Shown one piece after another: positions 10,152 to 18,271 of a DNA stretch of 64,000 nt; position 1 is the first letter of the stretch; each line of letters starts with the position of its first letter. The stretch lies in NCBI GenBank assembly GCA_903847605.1, contig CAINED010000067.1, positions 1 through 64,000 on the forward strand, given 5' to 3'. The translations under genes were made by a program, and so were the position numbers. Below the pieces are notes generated by a model that saw only the letters and a program-made list of their open reading frames with translations, was not told the DNA's origin and searched no databases. This DNA is from an uncultured Hyphomicrobiales bacterium. GTDB taxonomy: Bacteria; Pseudomonadota; Alphaproteobacteria; Rhizobiales; Beijerinckiaceae.

Positions 10152-10475
10152 TCAACGCTTTCTGCCGGGCGCGCCCATGCCGCGGATGGTAGCGCCGAGT
10201 TGGGTAATGGCGTCGCCAATATCGGCGATGGATGCGAGATGACGCTCTTCCGTCTGCGCCTGCAATTCGTTCATGCGGCGCTCGACCTGATTGAAACGCT
10301 CGTTCATCTCCGCAGCAAGCCGGTCGATCTTGGCGTCGAGCTGGCTGTTGCGCTGATCGATCGAGCGACTGGCGTCGCCGAAAAGAAATTCGCGAACCTG
10401 CTCGATCGTCCTTGCCGGATCGGCGGCCTGCGTTTCGTCCATGGCAGGCTTGGTGGCTTCGCGGCGCAGCGACAT
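10152..10475 (-). CDS. Small coiled-coil protein of GTPase/OmpA unit
   Basis: This 107-aa, charged, soluble protein is mostly one heptad-rich helix at about 35-80 (QLDAKIDRLAAEMNERFNQV, ERRMNELQAQ). Its stop lies 6 nt before the start of the OmpA-domain gene, so it is the first gene of the unit. No enzymatic motif is visible. The segment around SIDQRNSQLDAKI with flexible ends suggests a scaffold or adaptor. A second in-frame ATG at residue 12 could be the real start; neither has a strong ribosome site. Confidence 0.65.
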   Translation of the reverse strand: MSLRREATKPAMDETQAADPARTIEQVREFLFGDASRSIDQRNSQLDAKIDRLAAEMNERFNQVERRMNELQAQTEERHLASIADIGDAITQLGATIRGMGAPGRKR

Positions 10476-10836
10476 TTGTTTGGCCCCCGAAAGTTGAATT
10501 GGAAGTTCGCCTTGATTTTCATAAGCTTCTTACGCCAGCGTCACAGTTTCGGGCAAGCCGCATCGCGCGCCCGGGGCAGGGCTCACTGGTGTTTTGCTTG
10601 CAAAGCTTTCTGAACACGTCAGTTTTTTCGGCTTCGGACATGACCGCCGGCATATCTTTGAGTGACTTTCGGCACCTGTTCGCATGTCAACGATCTGACA
10701 AAAGCACGACGAACCCCTGCGGGGCGGCGGCGGCGCCTGCCGGACAGCGAACGAATTCGCGAACTGTCCGGCAGGATCCCGCCAACGGCGCGTTGCGTGC
10801 CGACGCTTCGGACCAGGAGGTCTTAGGAGGAGCGAA
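10476..10836. other. Intergenic region with nested inverted repeat
   Basis: No gene is supported between the divergent coiled-coil and IHF-like genes. Within it, 10736-10747 (CCTGCCGGACAG) and 10764-10775 form a perfect 12-bp inverted repeat around a 16-nt loop that itself contains the palindrome CGAATTCG. The structure lies 62-101 nt upstream of the IHF-like gene and could be an operator, an RNA hairpin in its leader, or a terminator. Confidence 0.6.
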
Positions 10837-11235
10837 ATGTCACCGGCTGGCGAACTGGAGAAGTCCCGCACAGCGAGGAAAAAGGACGACAAGCCCGCGC
10901 GCGCCGACAACACGATCACCCGCGCCGATCTTGCAGCCGCCGTTTACAAAGTGATCGGCACCACGAGGACCGAAGCCGCCGAACTCGTCGATTTCGTCCT
11001 GGATCGCATCGGCGACAAGATTTGTGACGGCGAAACCGTCAAACTGCATAACTTCGGCAAGTTCGTGGTCCGCCATAAGGACAAGCGCGAAGGACGCAAT
11101 CCGCGCACGCTTGAGCCGGCGGAAATCACGGAGCGGCGCATCGTGCAATTCCGTCCCTCGCCTGCGATGAAGAAAAAGCTCAACGGGGGCAAGGCGCCGG
11201 CGGATCGCAAACCGCATCGCGACGACGACGATTGA
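10837..11235 (+). CDS. IHF/HU-family DNA-binding protein, divergent
   Basis: This 132-aa protein has the HU/IHF core at about residues 26-115: TRADLAAAVYKVIGTTRTEA, GETVKLHNFGKFVVRHK and the DNA-intercalating arm GRNPRTLEP. It is longer than typical IHF-alpha (about 100 aa) because of a basic N-terminal extension (SRTARKKDDKPAR) and a tail ending in four Asp. An AGGAGGAG site precedes the ATG. It is IHF-alpha-like but divergent, so it is probably a specialised paralogue and not the housekeeping ihfA. Confidence 0.85.
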   Translation: MSPAGELEKSRTARKKDDKPARADNTITRADLAAAVYKVIGTTRTEAAELVDFVLDRIGDKICDGETVKLHNFGKFVVRHKDKREGRNPRTLEPAEITERRIVQFRPSPAMKKKLNGGKAPADRKPHRDDDD

Positions 11236-11295
11236 GCGCGCTTTTGACAGAGCGCAATTCCCTGTAAGTTCCGAAAGGAAACGCAGGGGCCATAC

Positions 11296-12024
11296 ATGAA
11301 CAGTCTTCAGGGCAAATCGGTTCTCGTCGTCGGCGGATCGTCAGGCATCGGATTGGGAATCGCGCAGGTTGCGGCGGGCGAAGGCGCGCAGGTGACCATA
11401 GCTTCGCGTTCACAGCGAAAGCTCGATGCAGCCCTGGCGACGCTTGGCGCATCGGCGAAGGCCAGCGTTCTGGATGCCGGCAAGGACGCCGAGGTCGACG
11501 CGTTTTTTGGCGATGGCCGCAAATGGGATCATGTCGTCACCAGCGCCGGCATGGGCGGGCGCGGCGCGCTTCCCAGCATCGAGATGAAGACGGCCTATGC
11601 CGCCATGGACGCCAAATTCTGGGTCTATTTTCGCGTGGCGCGCGCCGCGAAGATCGCAGAGGGCGGCACGCTGACTTTCGTCTCCGGCAGTCTCGGCACC
11701 AAGGCCGCGTTCGGGTCGGCTTTGGTCTCGGCGACCAATGCGGCGGTCGAAGCGCTGGGGCGCGGTCTCGCGCTCGATCTCGCGCCGGTGCGAGTGAACG
11801 TCATTTCGCCCGGCGTTGTGGATACGCCGCTCTGGAACCAGTTTTCGGAAGAGCGGCGCAAGGAATTTTTCGCGACGACATCGCAGAAGCTGCCGGCACG
11901 GCGCATCGGCCAGCCCCGCGACATCGGTCACGCCGTTCTGTTCGCCATGACCAATCCGTTTCTCACAGGGCAGGTCATTCAGGTCGACGGCGGTTCCGGT
12001 ATCCTGCCAGGGACGGGGCATTGA
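11296..12024 (+). CDS. Atypical short-chain dehydrogenase/reductase
   Basis: This 242-aa Rossmann protein has the SDR cofactor motif GGSSGIGLG and the C-terminal substrate/cofactor segments VNVISPGVVDTPLW and GQVIQVDGGSG. The usual catalytic YxxxK is absent: the aligned stretch reads VSATNAAVEAL, with Val and Asn in place of Tyr and Lys. The NNAG motif reads TSAG. It may therefore bind NAD(P) without standard dehydrogenase chemistry, or use another mechanism. It lies 60 nt after the IHF-like gene; a terminator follows. Confidence 0.85.
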   Translation: MNSLQGKSVLVVGGSSGIGLGIAQVAAGEGAQVTIASRSQRKLDAALATLGASAKASVLDAGKDAEVDAFFGDGRKWDHVVTSAGMGGRGALPSIEMKTAYAAMDAKFWVYFRVARAAKIAEGGTLTFVSGSLGTKAAFGSALVSATNAAVEALGRGLALDLAPVRVNVISPGVVDTPLWNQFSEERRKEFFATTSQKLPARRIGQPRDIGHAVLFAMTNPFLTGQVIQVDGGSGILPGTGH

Positions 12025-12035
12025 TCCCATAACGA

Positions 12036-12062
12036 AAAAGCGCCGGAAAACCCGGCGCTTTT
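12036..12062. terminator. Bidirectional terminator after SDR
   Basis: AAAAGCGCCGG and CCGGCGCTTTT form a perfect 11-bp stem with a 5-nt loop between the convergent SDR and monooxygenase genes. A- and T-runs on either side allow use in both directions. Confidence 0.9.
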
Positions 12063-12089
12063 GAAATTCAGATCGCAAAGTCTTTTGTC

Positions 12090-13445
12090 TTATTCCGCCG
12101 CCTGCTGTTGCTGTTTCTTGTAGCGGCTTTCCGGACGCGGGATGCCGAGATTTTCGCGCAGCGTCGGGCCCGCATATTCCGTGCGGAAGATGCCGCGCTT
12201 CTGCAGTTCGGGGATAACCATGTTGCAGAAGTCGATATGCTGGCCGGGCATATAGGGCGGCAGCACGCAGAAGCCGTCGCAGGCCTTGTTGACGAACCAT
12301 TCTTCCATGTAGTCGGCGACCTTCTTCGGGCTGCCGTGGATGGAATTTTTGCCGCGCGCGCCAGCGCAACGCGCGCCCAGCTGCCGGATGGTCAGATTCT
12401 CGCGACGTGCCATCGACACGATGGATTCGTAATGGCCTTTGCTGCCGTTGGTCGGCGGCAGCGGATCTGGCAGCGGCTCGTCGAGCGGGTAGGGCGACAG
12501 GTCCATGTTCCCCAGCATGGTGGCGAGAATTTCGCGCCCGACGATCGGATGAATCAGCGACTGCAGCAGCTCGAAATCTTCCGCCGCCTTGTCGTCGCTT
12601 TCCGCCACGACGACGCTGAGACCCGGCAGTATCTTGAGGTGATCCGGATTGCGGTTGAACTTCGTCTGCATCCGGCCCTTCACGTCGTCGTAATAGGCCT
12701 TGGCTTCGGGGATATTGAGATGCGGCGAGAAGATCGCCTCGGCGAATTCGGCGGCGAGATCGCGCCCCTCATCCGATGCGCCCGCTTGCACCTGCACGGG
12801 ATAGCCCTGGATCGGACGCGGCACATTGAGCGGCCCACGCGACTTGAAGTGCTGCCCGGTGTGGTTGAGGTAATGCATGCTCTCGGGATGGAAGTAGAGC
12901 CCGGCCTCGACATCGCGCACGAAAGCGTCGTCGTCCCAGCTATCCCAGAGCCCACGCACGACCTGCACGAATTCGCGCGCACGCCCGTAGCGTTCCTGAT
13001 GATTGAGCGCGCGGTCGCGGCCGAAATTGCCGATATCGCCCTTGGATGACGACGTCACGAGATTCCACCCGGCGCGCCCGCCGCTGATGATGTCGAGCGA
13101 GGCGAACTTGCGCGCGAGGTTATAAGGCTCTTCGTAGGTCGTGTTCACCGTGGCGGTGAGGCCGATATTCTTCGTCACCATGGAGAGCGCGGAGAGCAGC
13201 GTCATCGGCTCGAAATGCGCGACGAACTGCACCGAACGCGAGATCGCGTCCATATGCGCTTCGCGCACCGCGCTGCCGTCGGCAAGGAACAGCATGTCGA
13301 ACTTGGCGCGTTCGGCGGCCTGCGCCATCTCGACATAATGCCGGATGCTGACGTTCGCGTCCTTCTGGGCGCGCGGATGCCGCCACGAGGCGACGTGATG
13401 CCCTGTCGGGTTGAAATAGGCCGCAAGGCTCATTTGTTTGGGCAT
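12090..13445 (-). CDS. Luciferase-like flavin monooxygenase, NtaA/SnaA/DszA type
   Basis: This 451-aa protein belongs to the NtaA/SnaA/DszA branch of luciferase-like FMNH2-dependent monooxygenases, which attack nitrilotriacetate, pristinamycin, dibenzothiophene sulfone and similar compounds. Hallmarks are SWRHPRAQ near the N-terminus, FDMLFLADG, SGGRAGWNLVTS and the FMN/substrate segment GYPVQVQAGASDEGRD. It needs a separate flavin reductase. It is the last gene of the minus-strand cluster starting at 18664, 40 nt after the cupin. The substrate is unknown. Confidence 0.9.
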   Translation of the reverse strand: MPKQMSLAAYFNPTGHHVASWRHPRAQKDANVSIRHYVEMAQAAERAKFDMLFLADGSAVREAHMDAISRSVQFVAHFEPMTLLSALSMVTKNIGLTATVNTTYEEPYNLARKFASLDIISGGRAGWNLVTSSSKGDIGNFGRDRALNHQERYGRAREFVQVVRGLWDSWDDDAFVRDVEAGLYFHPESMHYLNHTGQHFKSRGPLNVPRPIQGYPVQVQAGASDEGRDLAAEFAEAIFSPHLNIPEAKAYYDDVKGRMQTKFNRNPDHLKILPGLSVVVAESDDKAAEDFELLQSLIHPIVGREILATMLGNMDLSPYPLDEPLPDPLPPTNGSKGHYESIVSMARRENLTIRQLGARCAGARGKNSIHGSPKKVADYMEEWFVNKACDGFCVLPPYMPGQHIDFCNMVIPELQKRGIFRTEYAGPTLRENLGIPRPESRYKKQQQQAAE

Positions 13446-13485
13446 GTTGACCTCCCGTTAAATCGTCTCGAACCGCTGCGGCGGC

Positions 13486-14004
13486 TCATTCTCCATCCCA
13501 GTAAGGCACAGCCTGACCTTCGCGCGTGATGTGACGGAATGGCGCGGGTTTACCCTCGGTATCCGTCCGTGCGTGGTAGAAGCCGATTTTTCCGCTGTCG
13601 GGATATTCGGCGATCTCCGGCGACATCATTGTGCTCACCGCGAGGAATTTTAGCGGACCTTGCGAGGAATTGAAAATCTGGTGCGCCGTCTCCGGTCCGC
13701 CCGGCGGGCAGGCGATGAAATCGCCCTGGCGGATCGGCCAGGTCTTGTCGCCGATCCTGACCTCGCCCTCGCCTTCCAGGACGAAGAACATTTCTTCGTT
13801 CACGCGATGGGCATGGGCCGGGAAAGCCGCCTTGCCCGGCGGCACAACGGTGATGTTATAGCCGAGCTTCTGCGCGCCGATCTTCGGGGCGATATAGCCG
13901 AGCTGCGCCTGAAATTTCTCGGCCGCAGTTCCGGCGCCCGGCCGTTCTGCGCCGCGTCCCCACGGCGCGAATTCGACGTCTTCGATGTTGAGGACAGGTT
14001 TCAT
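13486..14004 (-). CDS. Cupin-domain protein
   Basis: This 172-aa single-domain cupin has motif 1 with metal ligands visible (PAHAHRVNEEMFFVLEGEG: H-x-H-x4-E) and motif 2 (GDFIACPPGGPETAHQIFN). The ATG at 14004 is preferred, since it clears the upstream gene's stop at 14013 and starts a typical N-terminus (MKPVLNIEDVEFAPWG). Cupins of this kind are metal-dependent dioxygenases, isomerases or binding proteins. Its place between two flavin monooxygenases suggests a step in the same catabolic route. Confidence 0.85.
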   Translation of the reverse strand: MKPVLNIEDVEFAPWGRGAERPGAGTAAEKFQAQLGYIAPKIGAQKLGYNITVVPPGKAAFPAHAHRVNEEMFFVLEGEGEVRIGDKTWPIRQGDFIACPPGGPETAHQIFNSSQGPLKFLAVSTMMSPEIAEYPDSGKIGFYHARTDTEGKPAPFRHITREGQAVPYWDGE

Positions 14005-14012
14005 GGCTGAGC

Positions 14013-15179
14013 CTATTCCGCGGCTTGCGCGATGCTTTTTTCTCCACGCAGATAGGGCAGCACATCGCAAGCAAACAGGCGCATGCTCTTTTCCGTCTGC
14101 TCGGCCGGCTGCGTGCCGATCTGCAACATCGCGATGAGATGGCCAAAGCCCATGCGCTCGCGCCGCGCGAGCAGCTTTTCGCGCACCGTCTTTGCGCTGC
14201 CGAAAATCACCATGCCCATCTCTTCCAGCTTATCCACCGTCAATTGCTGCGAGCGGATCGCAAACTTCTGCTCGATGAGCTGTTTGGTGGATGCGACCGA
14301 AGAATAGCCCGGCGGCATACGCAGTTCGAGTGTCGAGCGCAGGAAGCGATTGAAGAAAGCCTCGATATGCGGCTGGATTTCGCGCCGCGCCACTTCGTCG
14401 CTTTCGGCCACGTACATGGGTATCGCCCAGCCGAGTTGCGATGCATCAGCCTGATAGCCCTGCTGCTGCGCGACTGCCCTGTAATTATCGAAGTTCTTCT
14501 GCGCCAGTTCGATCGGGCTGAAGGTTTGCAGATAGGTGTATTTGCGTTCCTTCGCCGCGCACCATTCGATGGTTTCGCGACTGCCCTGCGAGGGAACCCA
14601 GACCGGGGGATGCGGTTGCTGCAGGCAGCGCGGCCAGATGTTCACATAGTCGAAGTTATAGTGACGGCCGTGATACTTGAACGGGCCTTCCTTCGTCCAT
14701 GCCTGCAGTATCAGGTCATGCGCCTCGTAATAGCGCGCATGCGATAATGTCGGATCGACGCCGGCGGCAAAATATTCCGAGCCGATGCCGCGCACGAAGC
14801 CGGTGATGATGCGCCCGCCCGACATCTGGTCGAGCATCGCGAATTCTTCCGCGATGGCGACGGGATTGTTCACCAGCGGCAGCGCGCGGCCGAGAATGGC
14901 GATCTTCGCCTTGCTCGTCGTACGCGTCAGCGCAGCTGCGATCAGGTTCGGTGCGGGCATCAGGCCATAGGCCGTCTGATGATGTTCGTTGACGCAGATG
15001 CCATCGAACCCAAGCTTGTCGGCGAGTTCGAGTTCGCCGATATAGCGATTGTAGATATCCGTACCTTTGGACGGATCGAAATAGGAATTCGGCAGCGTCA
15101 CCCACGCCGAGTTATATTTTTCCGCATAGTCGAGATCGAGCAGGCCATAGGGCATCAGGTGGAAGAAATGCACTTGCAT
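14013..15179 (-). CDS. Luciferase-like flavin monooxygenase (module A)
   Basis: This 388-aa TIM-barrel FMN monooxygenase of the bacterial luciferase family has the segments FHLMPYG, FDGICVNEHHQTAYG, LPLVNNPVAIAEEFAMLDQ and SGGRIITGFVRGIG. It is clearly paralogous to the protein at 61027-62220, with the same NEHHQTAYG block and a C-terminus that also ends in AAE. It begins 2 nt after the alpha/beta hydrolase stop and ends 8 nt before the cupin. It probably performs an FMNH2/O2-dependent cleavage of the module's substrate. Confidence 0.9.
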   Translation of the reverse strand: MQVHFFHLMPYGLLDLDYAEKYNSAWVTLPNSYFDPSKGTDIYNRYIGELELADKLGFDGICVNEHHQTAYGLMPAPNLIAAALTRTTSKAKIAILGRALPLVNNPVAIAEEFAMLDQMSGGRIITGFVRGIGSEYFAAGVDPTLSHARYYEAHDLILQAWTKEGPFKYHGRHYNFDYVNIWPRCLQQPHPPVWVPSQGSRETIEWCAAKERKYTYLQTFSPIELAQKNFDNYRAVAQQQGYQADASQLGWAIPMYVAESDEVARREIQPHIEAFFNRFLRSTLELRMPPGYSSVASTKQLIEQKFAIRSQQLTVDKLEEMGMVIFGSAKTVREKLLARRERMGFGHLIAMLQIGTQPAEQTEKSMRLFACDVLPYLRGEKSIAQAAE

Positions 15180-15181
15180 GG

Positions 15182-16000
15182 TCAGGTTCCCGTGCAGAAT
15201 TTGGCGATGTGAGCGGCCGCTTCACCGGGCTTCTCGTTATGAATGGCGTGGCCGCATTCTTCCAGCGTAAAGAGCTTGAGGCCCTTGATTCCTTCGACCC
15301 ATGCGCCGTGGCAGGCATAAGGCACGACCTTGTCTTCGCGCCCCCACACCAGCGTCGCCGGCCTGTCGATGCGGTGGATCCAGTATTTCAGTTGCGGATT
15401 GGCGAGGCGCGGCTGCCAGGCAAGACGCGCAACGGCCGCCTTGTTCTGCAAGACGATATCGAGATCGGGCTTCACGGCGAGGCGCTTTTCCGCGAGTTCC
15501 TGATTGAAGAATTGCGCACGTGCGGACTCTTCCGGCGTCCAGAGAAAGATGTCGCCGAAGGGCGCATCCGGGTTGGCGATGCCGGCGGGCGCCATCAAGG
15601 TCACGCTCTTCACGCGCGAGGTATTGCGGATCGCGATTTCGCCGGTCAGCCAGCCGCCGAGCGAATGGCCTGCGAGGTGGACATCCTTGAGGCCCTGCGC
15701 TTCCATGAAGTCGAGATAGAACAGCGCGAGGTCGCCGATGCTCATCATCCATTCGGGAATTTGCGATCTCCCGAAGCCCGGATGCTCCGGCGCGATGACG
15801 CGAAAGCTTTCCGCGAGCTTGTGGAGCATCGGGCTCCAGTTGGACCCGCCCGCGCCATGCAGGAAGAGCAGCGGTTCGCCCGAGCCTGCTTCCTGAACCT
15901 TGAGTTTCGTACCGTTGATCTCGGCTTCGCGCGCCGTTGCAGCCACTGGTGCGTTTCCTTGTTTTTTGAACTTCTTGCCGGACCAACCCGGATGATTCAC
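15182..16000 (-). CDS. Alpha/beta hydrolase (module A)
   Basis: This 272-aa alpha/beta hydrolase has oxyanion strand LLFLHGAGG, nucleophile elbow GHSLGGW, an acid in the WGREDKVVPYA segment and a catalytic His in ECGHAIHNEKP. It resembles meta-cleavage-product and RutD-like hydrolases and is a paralogue of 62249-63022 (shared DHPGFG/EHPGFG, PEWM and LMAPAGI/LLAPAGI blocks). It is followed 2 nt later by its cognate monooxygenase gene, so the two steps are probably sequential. Confidence 0.9.
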   Translation of the reverse strand: MNHPGWSGKKFKKQGNAPVAATAREAEINGTKLKVQEAGSGEPLLFLHGAGGSNWSPMLHKLAESFRVIAPEHPGFGRSQIPEWMMSIGDLALFYLDFMEAQGLKDVHLAGHSLGGWLTGEIAIRNTSRVKSVTLMAPAGIANPDAPFGDIFLWTPEESARAQFFNQELAEKRLAVKPDLDIVLQNKAAVARLAWQPRLANPQLKYWIHRIDRPATLVWGREDKVVPYACHGAWVEGIKGLKLFTLEECGHAIHNEKPGEAAAHIAKFCTGT

Positions 16001-16072
16001 AGCATAATGCGCGCGACGCTACGCGCAAGCATCGCAGCGTCGCAGTTTGAACGTAGACTTGATGCGAATGCG

Positions 16073-17047
16073 TCAGTCCCGCTTCAAGCCGACCTGCTGA
16101 ACGATAGGCGTCCAGCGCGCGATGTCGGCCTCAAGCGTGCGGCGCGTTTTCTCGGGCGAGGGATCGGTGACAGGCTCGAAACCGGCATCGCGCATCTGCT
16201 TGCCGATATCGGGATCGTTCATCACGGATTTCGAAGCAGCGCCCACTTTGTCGAGAATTTCCTTCGGCGTTCCCGCCGGCGCGAAGAGCCCGAAGAAGCC
16301 CTGCGCTACAAGATTGGGAACGCCCGCCTCGACGCCCGTCGGCACCTCGGGCAGATTGGACAGTCGGGCCTCGCCCGTCACGGCGAGCACGCGCAGCTTG
16401 CCGGCCTTGTGCAATTCTATGATCTGCCCCGTCATCACAGGCGTCAGCATCGGCAACTGCCCGGCAATGAGATCGCCAAGCGCGGGCCCGCCGCCGCGAT
16501 AGGGCACATGCGCCATGTCGCCCGCGCCGGTCAGCGATTTGAACAATTCGCCGAGCAGATGATTGAGCGAGCCCGAGCCGGGCGTGCCATAGGAAATCTT
16601 GCCGGGATTCTGCTTCGTGTAGTCGACGAGTTCTCCAAGCGATTTCACCGGCACGTTAGGGTGCACGGCGAAAGCAAGATTGCTGACGACCAGCATCGCG
16701 ATATGTTCGAAGTCCTTCACGGCGTCGAAGGGTTTTGGCGATGTGATGATGGGCGTGATGACCTGTGTGCTGATCGAGCCGATGAGCAGCGTGTAGCCAT
16801 CGGGCTTGGCGCGCGCGCCTGCCGTGGCGCCCGTTGCGCCGCCTGCCCCGCCCATGTTTTCGAGAACGAGCGCGCCGAGCGCCTGCCGCATCTTCTCCGC
16901 CCATGGCCGCGCCACGGCGTCGGTTGCGCCACCGGCCGCGAAGGGCACGATGACGCGCACCGTGCGCTCGGGATATGCGGATTGCGCAAACGTTGGCGAG
17001 ACTGCCATCGTCACGGCCAGCGCGGCGGCAACCGACAATGCCTTCAT
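16073..17047 (-). CDS. Bug/TctC-family solute-binding protein
   Basis: This 324-aa periplasmic binding protein has a signal peptide (MKALSVAAALAVTMAVSPTFAQ) and Bug motifs YPERTVRVIVPFAAGGATDA, MAHVPYRGGGPA and GFFGLFAPAGTP. The start is placed at 17047, which has a GGGAGAA site; the longer open frame adds a non-signal stretch. It lies within the cluster between the SnoaL-like gene (10 nt) and the hydrolase (72 nt), so it presumably delivers the cluster's substrate. No membrane subunits are nearby. Confidence 0.9.
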   Translation of the reverse strand: MKALSVAAALAVTMAVSPTFAQSAYPERTVRVIVPFAAGGATDAVARPWAEKMRQALGALVLENMGGAGGATGATAGARAKPDGYTLLIGSISTQVITPIITSPKPFDAVKDFEHIAMLVVSNLAFAVHPNVPVKSLGELVDYTKQNPGKISYGTPGSGSLNHLLGELFKSLTGAGDMAHVPYRGGGPALGDLIAGQLPMLTPVMTGQIIELHKAGKLRVLAVTGEARLSNLPEVPTGVEAGVPNLVAQGFFGLFAPAGTPKEILDKVGAASKSVMNDPDIGKQMRDAGFEPVTDPSPEKTRRTLEADIARWTPIVQQVGLKRD

Positions 17048-17057
17048 TGTTTTCTCC

Positions 17058-17504
17058 CTAGCCTTCCTTCCAGGCCAGCGCCGACGACTGATCGTCGCCG
17101 GGCGCTTTGTCCCAGCATTGTGCCGCGATGCGCCAGCGCCCACCGTCCTTCACCAGCAGCATCATTTCGACGTTGCGGTTTATGTCGGAGCCGTTTTCCA
17201 CGTTCTCGCAAGCCGCCACCGCGACAGCGACATTTCCGAAAACGATGATCCTCGAGCCAAGCAAGCTTTCCTCGAATGTCGAGAGCGCTGTGCCCGCGAG
17301 AGATTTCATGCGTTCGACGAAGGCGGTAACGGATTGCGGCTTCACGGGGCGCGCGGAGGCGAATAGTTGCCCGCCTTGTATGAAGTCCTCCGAAAAAGCA
17401 TTCCAGTCCGGCGACCTGGGCGCATTCCAGCTCATGCTTTCGAACTGGCGGCCAATCAGCTTGTGGATCGCCACGAGGTCAGCGTCTGCTGCTGTGTCGT
17501 CCAT
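17058..17504 (-). CDS. SnoaL/NTF2-like protein
   Basis: This 148-aa protein has the size and alternating pattern of the SnoaL/DUF4440 NTF2-like fold: an N-terminal helix (DADLVAIHKLIGRQFESM), then strands ending VEMMLLVKDGGRWRIAAQCW. Members include small hydratases, isomerases and ligand-binding proteins. Its start codon shares one base with the stop of the upstream isomerase-like gene (TAATG), so translation is coupled. A specific reaction cannot be assigned. Confidence 0.8.
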   Translation of the reverse strand: MDDTAADADLVAIHKLIGRQFESMSWNAPRSPDWNAFSEDFIQGGQLFASARPVKPQSVTAFVERMKSLAGTALSTFEESLLGSRIIVFGNVAVAVAACENVENGSDINRNVEMMLLVKDGGRWRIAAQCWDKAPGDDQSSALAWKEG

Positions 17505-18229
17505 TACTGGAGCGTTTTCATCAGGCTTCCGGTCTGCGGTATCTCGATGTCGCCCAGCTTGTCCTTGAGGCGCTTGATCGAAGCCCAGAGCACCGACTGG
17601 TTGCTGTTGATGACCGGCTTGCCCAGAGCAGCTTCCGTCGGCGCGACGGCGTCGATCTGCGTTGTCGCCGCGCATGAGAAGAAGATGGCGTCGGCGTCCT
17701 TGCTGTCATGCTTGAGCGCAAGGTCCGCCCACTCCTGCGGCGTGACGGCGCCATAGCGCGAGGTCGGCAAGGCCAGTGCTACGCTACCCACCGCCTTCAC
17801 ACCGATCTTGTTGAGATAGAACTCAATTTCGTCGTTGTTTGGATAGGGCGTGATGATGACGACGGACTTGATGCCGAAGGTTCTGAAAGCATCGCCGACC
17901 GCTGCGCTTGTTGAGATGGAGGGAATGCCCGTCGCCTTTTCCATGATACCAAGAATGCGCTTCTCGCCGTCCGGTCCCTCGCGCATGGATGAGGCGGTAC
18001 AATTGTAAACCATGAGATCGGGCTGGCATTCGGCCAGCATCTGCGATGTCATCACGATCTCCGGCTCGAGTTCTGTGATCGGCTTTGCCCATTTGCCGGC
18101 AATGCGGGCGCGCATCGTGTGCACGCCGAGCGCAGCAGGCGCATGCCGATGAAACTGCTCTTCGCAAGTGCGGTTGACAGCGGGAACGATCACCCCGACA
18201 TGCGCGCGCTGAACCGGAATATCCGTCAT
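17504..18229 (-). CDS. Maleate isomerase / Asp-Glu racemase superfamily enzyme
   Basis: This 241-aa cofactor-independent enzyme resembles maleate cis-trans isomerase and arylmalonate decarboxylase. The two catalytic cysteines are visible in the family contexts VYNCTASS and FFSCAATTQID, and the N-terminus VGVIVPAVNRTCEEQF is typical of the maleate isomerase branch. It probably isomerises a dicarboxylate such as maleate to fumarate, or racemises a related acid. It is second in the cluster, 42 nt after RidA and overlapping the SnoaL-like gene. Confidence 0.85.
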   Translation of the reverse strand: MTDIPVQRAHVGVIVPAVNRTCEEQFHRHAPAALGVHTMRARIAGKWAKPITELEPEIVMTSQMLAECQPDLMVYNCTASSMREGPDGEKRILGIMEKATGIPSISTSAAVGDAFRTFGIKSVVIITPYPNNDEIEFYLNKIGVKAVGSVALALPTSRYGAVTPQEWADLALKHDSKDADAIFFSCAATTQIDAVAPTEAALGKPVINSNQSVLWASIKRLKDKLGDIEIPQTGSLMKTLQ

Positions 18230-18271
18230 TTCATCCTCCCGTGTTGGCCGCTGTTCTCGTTTGGCATTGCG

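Noticed and set aside
10412-10954. 180-codon plus-strand open frame over the intergenic region
   Set aside because: It overlaps two better-supported genes, has no ribosome site and no protein-like features.
15209-17248. 679-codon plus-strand open frame
   Set aside because: It lies opposite the hydrolase and Bug genes, which have clear motifs and ribosome sites; GC-rich third positions keep the antisense frame open.
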